From NCBI RefSeq assembly GCF_900167945.1, contig NZ_FUZA01000002.1, forward strand, positions 1,581,604 to 1,645,603: a stretch of DNA of 64,000 nt, read 5' to 3'. Each line of letters starts with the position of its first letter. Position 1 is the first letter of the stretch. The position numbers and the translations under genes are program-made. The notes under the pieces were generated by a model. It did no database searches. It saw nothing but the letters and a program-made list of their open reading frames with translations, and was not told the DNA's origin. The stretch is from Dyadobacter psychrophilus. GTDB taxonomy: Bacteria > Bacteroidota > Bacteroidia > Cytophagales > Spirosomataceae. This document shows positions 27,201-36,779 of the stretch, in pieces.

Positions 27201-29616
27201 TGGCCCGTCGTCCGTTGATCGTGTCTTTCCGTGCCCTTACCGAGAAAATGTACGTTGAGTCCGGGGCCAGCCCGCTGAAAAGATATTTGAGCTCAGTGGT
27301 TTTCGCGACAGATTTCATTTGTTCCCCATCCAGCACCATTACTTCGTATTCCGTTGCTCCCGGAACGGCCGTCCACTGAATGGCGGCATAACCTTCACAC
27401 TGAGCAGGCGTTAAGCTGAGCGCCGGGGTTCCGAGAATCGTGAAAACATCGCTGTCGCGGGTGACGCCGGTTTCGTTTTGGACAATGCGAATTTTGGCCA
27501 GCCGGGTCGCTGCGTCGGGCACAGTCCAGGCCAGTTGCCGAAGGTTGGCGGCCACACTGGCATTAATCGAGGTCCACGATTCACCGCTGTTAAGGGAATA
27601 AAGTATGCTGAATGTGCTGGTTTTGTTACCATAGGAATCCCATGAGATATTCACCACATCTCCTTTTGAAAGTCGTTCTGCGCCAACGGGATATGTGAGC
27701 GTTGTGGAATTCTCGATGACGTCGTATACGAGATAATATTCCTGTGTGCCGTCCGGTATTTTCTCAGCCAGCACTTTTAGCGAATAATTACCCGCCGCAG
27801 GCTTTTCAATCACGATCTGCTCCACATTGTTAACAGAATCTATTCCCGTAACCGCAGCCGTTTCCGGGTTGGAAGACATCGGAAACTGCGGCAATTTCGC
27901 GGACGAGCCATTGGGTGTCAGTGTGAGGTTCAGGTTATTTACCAGGGTCTTGCCCCCTGCCAGGATCGAAGGTGCCGGATCGTTCCAATACAACATTACT
28001 TTCAGCTCGGCGGTGTTGGCAGGGATGTTTATCTGGTGAACTTCGCTCGCTTTATGTGCCAGTGTTCCCGTGAAATAATGTCTTTTGTCCAGCATCGTCA
28101 CCGAGCGGAGCAAATTCATGTTACCAAACCCGTAGCTGAAATCCGGGCCGCCCGGCCCGTGGTCGGCCGCGCCATTGCAAAGCAGGGCTTTCATGAGCGC
28201 ATTTTTGGGATTGCTCTGGTTATTAAGCTGCCTGTAACGCTGGTATAACAATGCCAGCCCGCCAACCACGGCTGGCGCTGCCATACTCGTACCCGTTCCT
28301 CCCTGGTAACTGTTCACAGGCACAGTGGAAACAATGGATGTGCCGGGAGCAGTTAGCTCGGGCTTAATGCGCCCGTCCTGCACAGGACCTTTGCTTGATG
28401 TCGGGTAAATCACGCCGTCGGTGTAGGTCTGGCCTACCGTAATGACATTTTTGGCAGACATATATTCGCCCAACACATTACCAAAACCACCTGGAAAACC
28501 ATTGCAGGGCGCTGCTAAACCACTATTTCCCGCAGCGAATACATGTTGCAGAAACGGAAGCTCAAAGGCCTGCCTGTCCAGCACATAAGAGTAAAATGTA
28601 TAGGAACCGAAACCCGGACAGCCGCCGCCACCTTCACCGGGCGCGTACGAATTGTTGGTGGCGACCATATTGAAATCCCTCACCAGCGCAGCAGCATTTT
28701 TCCATATCTCGCTATGCTCCCGCGAAACGACCAGTGCTTTTGGTGCATAACCTTTGTATTTCTCATTAATAATCCCTGCCCCCGCCGCAATGCCAGTCAT
28801 ATGCTGCCCGTGGGCGTTGCTGGCCATGGGCACGTCGCTGATAATCCTTTTCCTGACATCGGCATGAAGCCGTGGATTTCCGTAATCCCCGATCCCGATG
28901 ACAACGCCTTCTCCCGTCAAACTGTAACCTGACAATTTCGATGAATGCAACGCATTGGCCCGGGTGGTGGTAGTGCTTTTATCCAGAAGCGGTTCTTCCG
29001 GTTGCGGGATCAATTCTATGTACTGGATCCATGGAAAACGTGTAAATGCCCGCAGGCTGTCCTTCGCTATCCTGACTTCCATAATCTGGTACGTTTTCAA
29101 GGCATCGGAAATAACCTCGATGCCATTCTGCGCCAGATTTTGGCTAATTTCTTCGAAGGAAAATGAATGTGGAAAACTGATATTGACATCCACTTTATCC
29201 GTGCCGTGGGTGGCGTAATCCGGAATGTTGCCGGTGAGCAGGATGGGCTGAATCTTTTGTTCGGGATTGAGGAAAACCACTGACCTTGCACTTGTGTTTT
29301 GCAGCGTCGCCATGTTGATCCCCTTGTTCGCAACGGCTGTGTATGCATTTTCAGGAATGTATTCTAAAAGCGTTATATCTGCATTTTGTAGCTTTTCCTT
29401 GTCTGTTTCAGACGGAATGCCGTTGAATTGAATGATGATAAAAACCCGCTCTTCCCCATCCGTTTTCCGGGCGTTCACACTTCGGGGATCAGCATTGATA
29501 ATGTTGTTTTTGGGAACGATCGTACCGTTTCTCAGATACAGCTTGGGTGCGGCTTTTTCCTGGGCATAGACCTGTAAGCCAACCATTAACAGTAGAAGGG
29601 AAGTGTAAATTTTCAT
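24250..29616 (-). CDS. S8 family serine peptidase (subtilase) with T9SS type A sorting domain
   Basis: The ATG at 29616 gives a clean signal peptide, KIYTSLLLLMVGLQVYAQ; the full protein is about 1788 residues. The catalytic triad is visible: Asp near 244 (VVIGIGDYGNP), His in HGQHMTGIAAGAG, and Ser near 444 (GTGTSMAAPAVVGG), with the oxyanion Asn in VFAAGNSGL. Propeptide-like residues precede it. Behind the protease lie a P-domain-like segment, fibronectin type III-like and CARDB-like modules and a MAM/lectin-like segment (EGIAIDDIHIYD). The last 80 residues are a type IX sorting domain (WRVFPNPSDGKFNIEF to SGLYLIQV). The enzyme is therefore exported by T9SS and cell-surface bound or released. 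Stand-alone gene. Confidence 0.92.
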   Translation of the reverse strand: MKIYTSLLLLMVGLQVYAQEKAAPKLYLRNGTIVPKNNIINADPRSVNARKTDGEERVFIIIQFNGIPSETDKEKLQNADITLLEYIPENAYTAVANKGINMATLQNTSARSVVFLNPEQKIQPILLTGNIPDYATHGTDKVDVNISFPHSFSFEEISQNLAQNGIEVISDALKTYQIMEVRIAKDSLRAFTRFPWIQYIELIPQPEEPLLDKSTTTTRANALHSSKLSGYSLTGEGVVIGIGDYGNPRLHADVRKRIISDVPMASNAHGQHMTGIAAGAGIINEKYKGYAPKALVVSREHSEIWKNAAALVRDFNMVATNNSYAPGEGGGGCPGFGSYTFYSYVLDRQAFELPFLQHVFAAGNSGLAAPCNGFPGGFGNVLGEYMSAKNVITVGQTYTDGVIYPTSSKGPVQDGRIKPELTAPGTSIVSTVPVNSYQGGTGTSMAAPAVVGGLALLYQRYRQLNNQSNPKNALMKALLCNGAADHGPGGPDFSYGFGNMNLLRSVTMLDKRHYFTGTLAHKASEVHQINIPANTAELKVMLYWNDPAPSILAGGKTLVNNLNLTLTPNGSSAKLPQFPMSSNPETAAVTGIDSVNNVEQIVIEKPAAGNYSLKVLAEKIPDGTQEYYLVYDVIENSTTLTYPVGAERLSKGDVVNISWDSYGNKTSTFSILYSLNSGESWTSINASVAANLRQLAWTVPDAATRLAKIRIVQNETGVTRDSDVFTILGTPALSLTPAQCEGYAAIQWTAVPGATEYEVMVLDGEQMKSVAKTTELKYLFSGLAPDSTYIFSVRARKDTINGRRAIAISRRPNTGTCAGAISDKDLKVESIVSPAESGRMFTSTSLSAAQKITVRIRNIDDQTTTGVVEVGYAIGSGDPAVHWETLGSPVPGGSYLDFTFTKEVNMRTPGTYPIKILVKYSGDPVETNNMLTKTFKQLPNAALTLPYFENFESVPAQQITADKEEVVGADAYVFSKLTADGRLRTFVEPVAAYSGSKALTVDAQNITVTYNQNVITGTYNLSGYQINSDELRLTFRYKVNGPDYNKAYSVQVRGNENDIWISAYTLYVREDEVTDKGFSVASIELSEILKQNNQQYSATFQVKWLLEANYNAPGEGLVLDDISLFKAVSDLAITDITAPNISPCDYGGQNQFSLVVKNNGNSDCYNVPVRYSGNHSAHQAGWIPVIRKGESLNISYAYPYDIFVSGTHNFSVWVEKANDINNHNDTVHVVLQTADQISQFPYHQNFENGEGGWYSGGTNNSWQFGTPSAPKTKSAASGTNAWKTSLTGNYNNNELSYLYSPCFSIPFMENPRLSFSTSIDFASCQSGVCDMAYVEYNVGNGWQRLGSRGAETNWYTAEAEGSGVWSVQDYTRWHVSTIPLPVHSYQTIRFRFVVKTDGQNNREGIAIDDIHIYDLPQEIFAQAPGSVKVEQSGLIPNNWNFFLQDNRLLAAINPRAQDMGVVSLQSYLNDGATKNNNGQHYMNRNFIIRATNKNLTDFVSVRLYFTDKEVEKLIGAPAVNGVEKPQSAYDLGITKYSGANEDADLLNNANFTWSFYPKSAITKVPFGQGYYLEFMTKSFSEFWFSKEYAGTGTPLPVDLIAFSAKKINAADGPDHARLDWKTASEKSFSHFEIQMAEGNQKMLKNEFATIGTLSGTGESSAENNYTFTDRSLKGNLTYYYRLAMIDTDKSVRYSAVRAVSFEQQQSWRVFPNPSDGKFNIEFKADKGENLQFHVHDLNGRLVKSEQVKATGLMQKREIMLSPMDIASGLYLIQVISKDAEQTFKVVMK

Positions 29617-29729
29617 CATATTTGCGAGGAAGGAGTATAGTGCTTTGACCTGACGATCAAAGCCATACAAATAACGCAAATAGATTGGAATTGAAATAAT
29701 ACGGAGCCTACAACATATGGTTTTGTTCG

Positions 29730-32087
29730 CTATTCATTTCCAAGCGCCTCCACGGGGTTGCCGGTCGCAGCCTTGTAAGTTCTGGTACTGATAATCAACC
29801 CGCCGAGAAGAAGAAGCACGCCAAAACAAAGTCCCAATGTTTCAAAGCCAATGTTAATATGATATGCAAAATTCATCAAGAACGCATAACCAGCCAAATA
29901 ACCGAGCGGTAGCGCAATAGCCCCCGCAATGCTAAGCAGTTTTACAAAATCCCGCGACAAAAGCCAGATGATCTGGGCAACCTCGGCGCCCATTACTTTG
30001 CGGATACCAACCTCCCTTATGCGAGTTTGGGTATTATAAGTCACCATTCCAAGCAGCCCTAGACAGGCGATTGAAAATGAAATACCCAGCAACAAAGCCA
30101 TAAAGCTGATATCGTCAATATGGGCATGCCGTTCGTAGAGGAAGTCGTCGAACCATTTGCCTTCGAAAGTTTCGTAGGAATTAAGTTTTGTGTAAATCTT
30201 TTCTGTTTCTGCCAAAACCCTGTCCTCTGATCCTGATGCGACTGCCACGTGCATATAGCGGAGTCCCGGAATCTCTGGTCTGAGAATAAGCGGTTTGATT
30301 TCCCAATTGAAACTCTTGAAACGAAAGTCTTTTACAACCCCGGAAATCTCCACTTCCGTACTGTCATTCAACCAGATGGATTTACCCACGGCCGATTTGC
30401 TGTCGCCCAGACCAAATTTTTTAACGGCTTCTTCATTGATCAGGATCTGATGGCCCGCAGTGAATTTTTCTGGTAAATCTTTCCCGGCAACGAGCGTTAA
30501 TTTCAATGTTTTCGTGAAATCCGGCGCTACATCGAAGATGAACGAAGTGACCGTGTTCTCGTCCGCTCGCTTGGTCTTAATGCGCTCCGTTGCTCCGTGG
30601 TGGCCAAATGGCTCGGATATACCCGAAACGTGCTCAACGCCAGCCAACTTGCCGATTTCGTTGGAAAGCCTTTCGTATGGAATGTTGTTTAGCGGGATAT
30701 TCAGCACATTTTTGTTTTGAAACCCATAATCACCGGTTGCCATGTAATATTGCTGGCGCATCATGGTCACCAATGCGATCATCGCAAGCAGAGAAATACT
30801 GAACTGCAAGACAATGAGCGTTTTGCGTAAAGATATACCCCGTATGATTTTTAGGCCGTTTCGGCTGCGGAGCACCTCTGCCGGCTGAAAATTAGAAAGC
30901 ACTTTTGCAGGGATCAAGCCCGCCAGCAATCCGGCTGCAATGCTGAATGTGACAAACGATGCCCACAATTTCCAGTCCCAAACCACCCCACCGATCAGCC
31001 ATTGCTGCACAAAAGCCATCGGCTTGACGAGTTCAAGCATAATGTAAGCAAGGCCTAATGCAAGCAGCGACAAAATAACCGATTCAGCCATAAATTGTCC
31101 TAACAGCTGCCACCGAAGCGCTCCGGACGTTTTGCGTATCCCAACCTCACGGGCGCGGCTCATGGATCTGGCCAGTGTAAGATTAATGTAATTGAAAGCC
31201 GCCATGATCAATGTGACCAGCCCGACGCTCATTTCGACTGTTAATCCGCTGAGTTGCGCCTCATACGTGCTGTTCATTAACTCCTCCATCGCCGGAGAAA
31301 TCCTTGTGAGCGGTTGTGCGCGGAAACCGAGCGATTTTATCCCGCCAGGAGCCAGGCCAGCGCTTTCTCTTTTGCTAATTGCGGGAAGAATGTTTTGTAA
31401 CTGATATTCTAAAATCCCCTGTTTTACAAGCACATATGTATAACTTTTCCCATATTCATTCCAGCCCTTACCCTCATCAAAAAGATTCATTTTGTCTTTG
31501 GGCAACGCAAATAAAATGTCAAACCGAAGGTGGCTGCGGGAAGTTGTATCAGCTATCACACCGGTAATGATCGAAGGCGCGATGCCGTCCTGCTCCAAAA
31601 CCTGGCCGATCGGATCCTTTTTGCCGAAAAGCTTTTCAGCCGTTTGCTGGCTTATAACAGCAGTTCCCGGCCTGGTCGGAACATGTCCCTGCGCAACCGG
31701 ATAACCAAATATTTGAAAAAAGGAAGCGTCAACGGCGAATGTGAGAAAATCCAGGCGCTTCTCATTACCCAGCACTTCCCCGTAAGTCCTGACAATCCTT
31801 GCCGAATTTTCAACAAAGCCATAGTCTTTTTTGAGTGTTTCAGCCAAGGGTAATGGCGTCGTCGCAAAGGCCGTTTTGTCATCTTCCTTTGTATGGACAT
31901 CCGTTATAATCCGGTAGATACGGTCGCGGTTTGTGTGAAAATTATCGTAGTCGAGTGCTCCTTTGATGTGAGCAATTGCGAGGAAACAGACCATCAGCCC
32001 GGAAGCCAGCCCAAAAATATTGATGATCGAAAAAAGCCTGTGTTTCCAAATGCTCCTTACAGCAATTTTGAAGTAGTTCTGTAACAT
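29730..32087 (-). CDS. FtsX/MacB-type ABC transporter permease
   Basis: The 785-residue protein has the duplicated MacB layout: TM1 near residue 20 (IINIFGLASGLMVCFLAI), a periplasmic MacB_PCD core, an FtsX domain with three TM helices (about 285-410, AREVGIRKTSGALRWQLLGQ), then a second TM/periplasmic/FtsX unit ending IREVGIRKVMGAEVAQIIWL. Such permeases work with a separate ATPase, for export or for signalling to the envelope. No ATPase gene is adjacent, which is usual for this expanded Bacteroidota family. An inverted-repeat operator lies about 100-140 bp upstream. Confidence 0.92.
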   Translation of the reverse strand: MLQNYFKIAVRSIWKHRLFSIINIFGLASGLMVCFLAIAHIKGALDYDNFHTNRDRIYRIITDVHTKEDDKTAFATTPLPLAETLKKDYGFVENSARIVRTYGEVLGNEKRLDFLTFAVDASFFQIFGYPVAQGHVPTRPGTAVISQQTAEKLFGKKDPIGQVLEQDGIAPSIITGVIADTTSRSHLRFDILFALPKDKMNLFDEGKGWNEYGKSYTYVLVKQGILEYQLQNILPAISKRESAGLAPGGIKSLGFRAQPLTRISPAMEELMNSTYEAQLSGLTVEMSVGLVTLIMAAFNYINLTLARSMSRAREVGIRKTSGALRWQLLGQFMAESVILSLLALGLAYIMLELVKPMAFVQQWLIGGVVWDWKLWASFVTFSIAAGLLAGLIPAKVLSNFQPAEVLRSRNGLKIIRGISLRKTLIVLQFSISLLAMIALVTMMRQQYYMATGDYGFQNKNVLNIPLNNIPYERLSNEIGKLAGVEHVSGISEPFGHHGATERIKTKRADENTVTSFIFDVAPDFTKTLKLTLVAGKDLPEKFTAGHQILINEEAVKKFGLGDSKSAVGKSIWLNDSTEVEISGVVKDFRFKSFNWEIKPLILRPEIPGLRYMHVAVASGSEDRVLAETEKIYTKLNSYETFEGKWFDDFLYERHAHIDDISFMALLLGISFSIACLGLLGMVTYNTQTRIREVGIRKVMGAEVAQIIWLLSRDFVKLLSIAGAIALPLGYLAGYAFLMNFAYHINIGFETLGLCFGVLLLLGGLIISTRTYKAATGNPVEALGNE

Positions 32088-32493
32088 AGAATCGGTTTAG
32101 GTCGCTATTCAATGCATTTGTAAAACTTTTATACCATTTTCAAAAAGGAGCATCACGTGCTGTGAGAGCTATTTCAACCTTTCGGACTGTACGATTCCGA
32201 ACGGAAGATGTTCGTTTTCCGAAGCGTCAGAAAGGATGCTGATTTGACTTATTACCACTTACGAAGTCGCTTACAGATATCGACACATTATTGATTTAAC
32301 ATAAATATTTGATTATCAATATTTTATCCCGAATAAGGAAGCAAAAATCACGCGGACTATTGCTGTAAAAAACACTGTCAAATAAAGCCGATCAGTCATT
32401 GGGAGGCTCGGCATAATGACCTGGATGCCGTAAGGGACGATATTTGTCATAAATCATCCGGCAAACCGGCCGACCACTTTAAACGACATTACA
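32088..32493. other. Intergenic region with a divergent promoter zone
   Basis: These 406 bp separate the FtsX permease (leftward) from proline dehydrogenase (rightward). The left part contains the operator at 32189-32226. The middle is AT-rich (32280-32340). No open frame is convincing. Confidence 0.5.
32189..32226 (-). promoter_or_regulatory. Putative operator of the FtsX permease gene, tandem TGT-N-CG dyads
   Basis: Two dyad-like sites lie in tandem: TGTACG, four bases, CGAACG, and then TGTTCG, four to five bases, CCGAAG. The segment CGATTCCGAAC (32192-32202), a 7-nt gap and GTTCG repeats the operator in front of the PadR gene at 52550-52585, at a similar distance (about 100 bp) from the start codon. 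The cognate regulator is unknown. Confidence 0.45.
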
Positions 32494-33432
32494 TTGGAGG
32501 ATTTATTGAAAATCGGAGCCAACGCGCTTAGAAAAGCGGCCTTAAATGAAACCGCAAAAGAATATCTGCTGGAAAATGAGACATTGTTTCAAATTCTGAA
32601 AAAAGCGGCAAACCGATATATCGGTGGCGATACATTGACCGAGGCCGTCGAAAAGGTTAAAGTAGCTAGTGAGGATGGATTTAAATGCTCGCTGGAATTC
32701 ATCGGAGAAAGCACCAGGAGCGAAGTAGAAGCATTATCGGCGACAGACGAATTTGTCAGCATATGCCGTGCTATCAGCCATATTGAACTCAATTCCACGA
32801 TTTCGCTTGATCTGTCACACATTGGCCTGGCCATTTCCCCGGAGTTATGCCTGCATCATCTGGACCTGATCTGCACAGAAGCCGCCAAAGCCGGGACCGA
32901 AGTAATAATCAGCGCCGAAGGAACCGACCGGACCGATTCGGTTTTGAAAACCTATCAGGACATTGCCAAGAAACACCAGAATGTGGCCATTACATTGCAG
33001 GCATATTTGTACCGGACGCAGGAAGACATTCATGACCTTATGCAAAATAATGGCCGCATCAGGCTTGTAAAAGGTGCCTTTGAAACACCTAATGGCCTGT
33101 CGTTACCACGTGGAAAGGCACTTAATGATGCGTATCTGGGCTATTTGGATCTTCTTTTATCAAAAGATCACCTTTGCTCCATCGCCACACACGATCATGT
33201 GATCCAGCAAGAAGCCAAAAAACTGATCGAACTGCACAGATCTGACCGGACATTGTACGAGTTCGAAAGTCTATATGGCATCCGCAATGACCAATTGCAG
33301 CAGCTGAAAAGCGAAGGCTTCCCCACCAAGCACTATTTCGTTTACGGCAAAGAGTGGTATCTCTATTTATGCAACAGGATCGCGGAATATCCGCTGAATA
33401 TTTTTCAGGCGCTGGATGATTTGGTGCAGTGA
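32494..33432 (+). CDS. Proline dehydrogenase family protein
   Basis: The frame opens with TTG at 32494 and there is no in-frame ATG nearby. The stop at 32431 limits any extension, so the TTG start is plausible. The 312-residue protein fits the short monofunctional ProDH family with its FAD-binding (beta/alpha)8 barrel. Recognisable pieces are SLEFIGESTRSEVEA, SLDLSHIGLAIS, AITLQAYLYRTQEDIHDLM, VRLVKGAFETP-like sequence (IRLVKGAFETPNG), SIATHDHVI, and FVYGKEWYLYLCNRIAEYP, which carries the proline-binding R-x-x-E pattern in variant form. It oxidises proline to pyrroline-5-carboxylate and feeds electrons to the quinone pool. No P5C dehydrogenase gene is adjacent. Confidence 0.88.
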   Translation: MEDLLKIGANALRKAALNETAKEYLLENETLFQILKKAANRYIGGDTLTEAVEKVKVASEDGFKCSLEFIGESTRSEVEALSATDEFVSICRAISHIELNSTISLDLSHIGLAISPELCLHHLDLICTEAAKAGTEVIISAEGTDRTDSVLKTYQDIAKKHQNVAITLQAYLYRTQEDIHDLMQNNGRIRLVKGAFETPNGLSLPRGKALNDAYLGYLDLLLSKDHLCSIATHDHVIQQEAKKLIELHRSDRTLYEFESLYGIRNDQLQQLKSEGFPTKHYFVYGKEWYLYLCNRIAEYPLNIFQALDDLVQ

Positions 33433-33535
33433 GGCCCGGGATGGGCATTCATCCATAATTTGAACCCATTCATCAATAAGTGATGCATTGCTGTCGGAGA
33501 AAATCTAACTTGTGATATCAAATGTTATTATTAGG

Positions 33536-34480
33536 ATGGAAAGATTATGGAGCAAAAAGGTGGGACAACATTGGTTTTTCAGTTATAAGCTCCACCATAT
33601 TCCTTTTTGGTGCCTGTATCATTATATCTGGCTCAGTGTGGCTTTCGGCAATCCTTATAAAGCTGCGGCCAACATTGCCTTCCTTCCATATGGACTCAAA
33701 TATGCCTTTTACGTCGTATTTGAAGCACTTGCTGTGTATTTTAATTTTTATTTTTTAATACCAAAATACCTTGAAACAAGGCAACACACAGCCTACTTCG
33801 CCTACTTGTCGCTCACTATCGTTGCAACCGCATTATTTATCGTTTCCGGCTATTATTTCAGCTCAATGGCGACCGGCAGAACGCTTGGTGAACTGTACGG
33901 CGAAAATTCGAATTGCTTTTACTATTTCATGGGATATGCGCTGCCATCAGCATTTGCAAGTATGACCTTGGCTATGACTATTAAGTTGCTGAAAATCAAT
34001 CAGCAGCGGGAGCTTGAAAAACGCAAGCCCAGTGAAGAGCAACTGACTGTCTCTTACCAAAATCACTTCCTGACAGCGAATAATGTTAGTGACTATCCCC
34101 TTTTGCCGGAACCAGCGCACAAACTGGACAATGAAAAGAAGGCCGTCACAGAAGATCATTTCTTTATCCGTTGCGGTACGAAATACGAAAAGGTAATTTT
34201 TGACGAAATACTATATGTGGAGAGTATGCAAAATTATGTCAACATTTTCACGGCAGGCAAACGCTACACTACTTTGAACAATCTTAAAAGTCTGGAAAAG
34301 TATCTGGATGCAACTTCCTTTCTGCGCGTACACAAATCATATATGGTTTCGATTAAAAAAATTGATATGATCGAAGGCAATGAGATCTTCATCCAATCGC
34401 ACCGCATCCCGATCAGTCGCAGTTATCGGGATGCGGTGCTCGATCGGGTGGTGAACAATCGTCTTTTGGACAAAAAATAA
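33536..34480 (+). CDS. Membrane-anchored LytTR-family DNA-binding protein
   Basis: The ATG at 33536 is preferred over a GTG eight codons upstream. The N-terminal 150 residues contain about four TM helices (YHYIWLSVAF, FYVVFEALAVYFNFYFLI, YLSLTIVATALFIVSGYYFS and a fourth), like the sensor half of LytS/His_kinase proteins. A linker leads to a C-terminal LytTR domain at about 210-310: KVIFDEILYVESMQNYVNIF, LRVHKSYMVSIKKIDMIEG, HRIPISRSYRD. There is no kinase or receiver domain, so this is a one-component membrane regulator. No obvious partner; it is convergent with the molybdopterin dehydrogenase gene. Confidence 0.87.
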   Translation: MERLWSKKVGQHWFFSYKLHHIPFWCLYHYIWLSVAFGNPYKAAANIAFLPYGLKYAFYVVFEALAVYFNFYFLIPKYLETRQHTAYFAYLSLTIVATALFIVSGYYFSSMATGRTLGELYGENSNCFYYFMGYALPSAFASMTLAMTIKLLKINQQRELEKRKPSEEQLTVSYQNHFLTANNVSDYPLLPEPAHKLDNEKKAVTEDHFFIRCGTKYEKVIFDEILYVESMQNYVNIFTAGKRYTTLNNLKSLEKYLDATSFLRVHKSYMVSIKKIDMIEGNEIFIQSHRIPISRSYRDAVLDRVVNNRLLDKK

Positions 34481-34518
34481 TATTCCTACCAAAGTCCGGG
34501 ATCGAAAATATAAACCTT

Positions 34519-36672
34519 TCAAACATCACCCAGCTGAATTGGCAACTGCCTGACCCGTTTTCCGACAGCGGCAAAAAGTGCATTAGCTAATGCTGCTGCA
34601 ATGGGTGCCACCCCTGGCTCACCAGCCCCGCCCATACGCTCTGCGCTTTCCGCAATGTGGACTTCGATAACGGGCATTTCGTTCATGCGCATCACGCGGT
34701 AATCATGAAAGTTGCTTTGCTGAACTTCGCCGTCTTTTATCGTAATTTCTCCAAAAAGAGCTGCTGTAAGCCCATATACGATGCCTCCTTCCATTTGCGC
34801 ACGCACTCCGTCGGGGTTAACAGCTAATCCGCAATCAATTGCACAAACGACCTTATGGACAGTAATTTGCTTGTCTTCCACCGAAAGTTCAACGATCTGG
34901 CATACAAAGCTGGCCATTGCCTCACAAACAGCGACGCCCCTGAACCGTCCCAGCGGAAGCGGACTACCCCACCCTGCTTTCCCGGCCGCCAGATTTAATA
35001 CGGATAGATGCCTCGGGGCGTTTCTGAGTAAGATCCGGCGATATTCCACGGGATCCATACCGGCCTTTGTGGCTAACTCGTCGATGAGCGTTTCAACAAC
35101 GAATGTGGTATGCGTAGCGCCCACGGACCGCCAGGCCAGGACCGGAATATTGACTGACGTGGTATGCAGCTCGAAAGAATAGTCTTTGAACGCATTGGAA
35201 TATGGAGCAGCACGCGTGACTGAACTATAATCGATGCCGTTTGGGGCGATAAGTGATTCCAGGGGAGTTCCGGTGAAAAGCGACTGCCCCACAATGCTAT
35301 GGTGCCAGGCCGAAGGAAATCCCGCATTGTCAATCCCGATCTGGACATTATGAACATAAGCTGGCCTGTAATAACCGCCCCGGATGTCGTCCTCGCGCGA
35401 CCAAACCAGCTTAATGAACTTGCCGCTGGCTTTGGCAATGTGAACAGCCTCCATAATCCAGTCGGAATTGAATGAGCCCCGCCTGCCAAAGCTGCCTCCC
35501 AAATATGGCGTGTGAAGCAAAACCTGCTCGGGCTTTAATCCCAGAAATGCGCCAATTTCGATTTGATGCTGTAAAGGTGATTGTGTACCAGTCCAGACTT
35601 CGCAGCTTTCGGCACCGATCCTGACTGTGCAGTTTAATGGCTCCATAGGCGCATGTGCCAGGTATGGAAAGCTGAATTCTGCTTCAATTTTAAATAATGA
35701 TTCTGCCAAAGCCTGCATAACATTGCCTTTTGCAGCCACTAATGCACCCTTTGTCTTTGCCAACTCCCTGTATTCCTGCAATAATGTCTCGCTGTCCATC
35801 ACCGATGCCTTACCCGGGTCCCATTCTATTGTCAGAGCGTCTCTTCCTTTTTTGGCACTCCAATAATGATCTGCGATCACTGCAATCCCACTGGGTATTT
35901 CTAAAACCTGACGTACACCATGAACCTGCGACGCTTTGACGGCGTCAAACGATTTAACCTTTGCACCAAAGACAGGAGGATGTGCTACAACGGCCGTCAG
36001 CAACCCAGGAAATTGAATATCCATTCCATAAACTGCTTTCCCGGTTATCTTTTCAGGCGTATCCAAGCGTTTTTTCGACTTGCCAATATATTTCCACTTT
36101 CTGGGATCTTTCAATAAAACCTCGGATGGAATTTTTAATGTTGCAGCTTCTCGGGCTAAGGCTCCATAACTGAGTCGTTGCGTTCCGGAAATCACATATC
36201 CGGCTTCGGTCTTGCAATGTTCCGGTAACACGCCGAAACGCTTTGCCGCTGCATTGATCAGCATTAGCCGTGCTGCTGCGCCCGCTTGCCGGCATTTATC
36301 AAATTCATTCACCGTAGATTCCGAACCGCCCGTTGACCTTTCTACGACAGAAGCCCGGAAATCTTCTTCCCTTCCCGGTTTGCTTGATTCCACCCTTATC
36401 TGGTCCCAGTCACAATCCAGCTCTTCCGCAATCAGCATTGGAATGGTGGTCCAAATGCCCTGGCCCATTTCAACTTTGGGAAGAACAATATGAACAACAT
36501 TATCCTCGCTGATACGCAGATAGGCATGCAGCTGCGCCCCATCGGCAGACGCGGCTTGTACGCGGGAAGGCATTGCTTTGTTGGAAAAAGAAAAGCCGAC
36601 AATGAGTCCGCCAATCCCTATCCCACTATTTTTAATAAAATTACGCCGGTTCAAAGTTGATTCATCTCTCAT
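34519..36672 (-). CDS. Xanthine dehydrogenase family, molybdopterin-binding subunit (isoquinoline 1-oxidoreductase beta type)
   Basis: The ATG at 36672 gives a Tat signal (LNRRNFIKNSGIGIGGLIVG), so the protein is exported folded with cofactor. The roughly 717 residues carry aldehyde oxidase/xanthine dehydrogenase molybdopterin-binding features: LPKVEMGQGIWTTIPMLIAE, LGGSFGRRGSFNSDWIMEAV, LAWRSVGATHTTFVVETLID and GGAGEPGVAPIAAALANALF, the last with the catalytic Glu. This matches IorB-like large subunits that hydroxylate N-heterocycles or oxidise aldehydes. The partner 2Fe-2S small subunit normally encoded next to it is absent from both sides. It is divergent from the propeller kinase gene. 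Confidence 0.9.
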   Translation of the reverse strand: MRDESTLNRRNFIKNSGIGIGGLIVGFSFSNKAMPSRVQAASADGAQLHAYLRISEDNVVHIVLPKVEMGQGIWTTIPMLIAEELDCDWDQIRVESSKPGREEDFRASVVERSTGGSESTVNEFDKCRQAGAAARLMLINAAAKRFGVLPEHCKTEAGYVISGTQRLSYGALAREAATLKIPSEVLLKDPRKWKYIGKSKKRLDTPEKITGKAVYGMDIQFPGLLTAVVAHPPVFGAKVKSFDAVKASQVHGVRQVLEIPSGIAVIADHYWSAKKGRDALTIEWDPGKASVMDSETLLQEYRELAKTKGALVAAKGNVMQALAESLFKIEAEFSFPYLAHAPMEPLNCTVRIGAESCEVWTGTQSPLQHQIEIGAFLGLKPEQVLLHTPYLGGSFGRRGSFNSDWIMEAVHIAKASGKFIKLVWSREDDIRGGYYRPAYVHNVQIGIDNAGFPSAWHHSIVGQSLFTGTPLESLIAPNGIDYSSVTRAAPYSNAFKDYSFELHTTSVNIPVLAWRSVGATHTTFVVETLIDELATKAGMDPVEYRRILLRNAPRHLSVLNLAAGKAGWGSPLPLGRFRGVAVCEAMASFVCQIVELSVEDKQITVHKVVCAIDCGLAVNPDGVRAQMEGGIVYGLTAALFGEITIKDGEVQQSNFHDYRVMRMNEMPVIEVHIAESAERMGGAGEPGVAPIAAALANALFAAVGKRVRQLPIQLGDV

Positions 36673-36779
36673 GCTGCGAAACAAAACAACACACGGAAAA
36701 AAACTTAACGGGATTGATCAACGACCGGAAAATATTGACGAAATGCACTATTATTGCTATAAGCTTAGCTTATAGCAAT

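Noticed and set aside
24250..29679. Several long frames on the plus strand opposite the giant subtilase
   Set aside because: They have no recognisable domains and are antisense shadows of a gene with clear catalytic motifs and a sorting domain.
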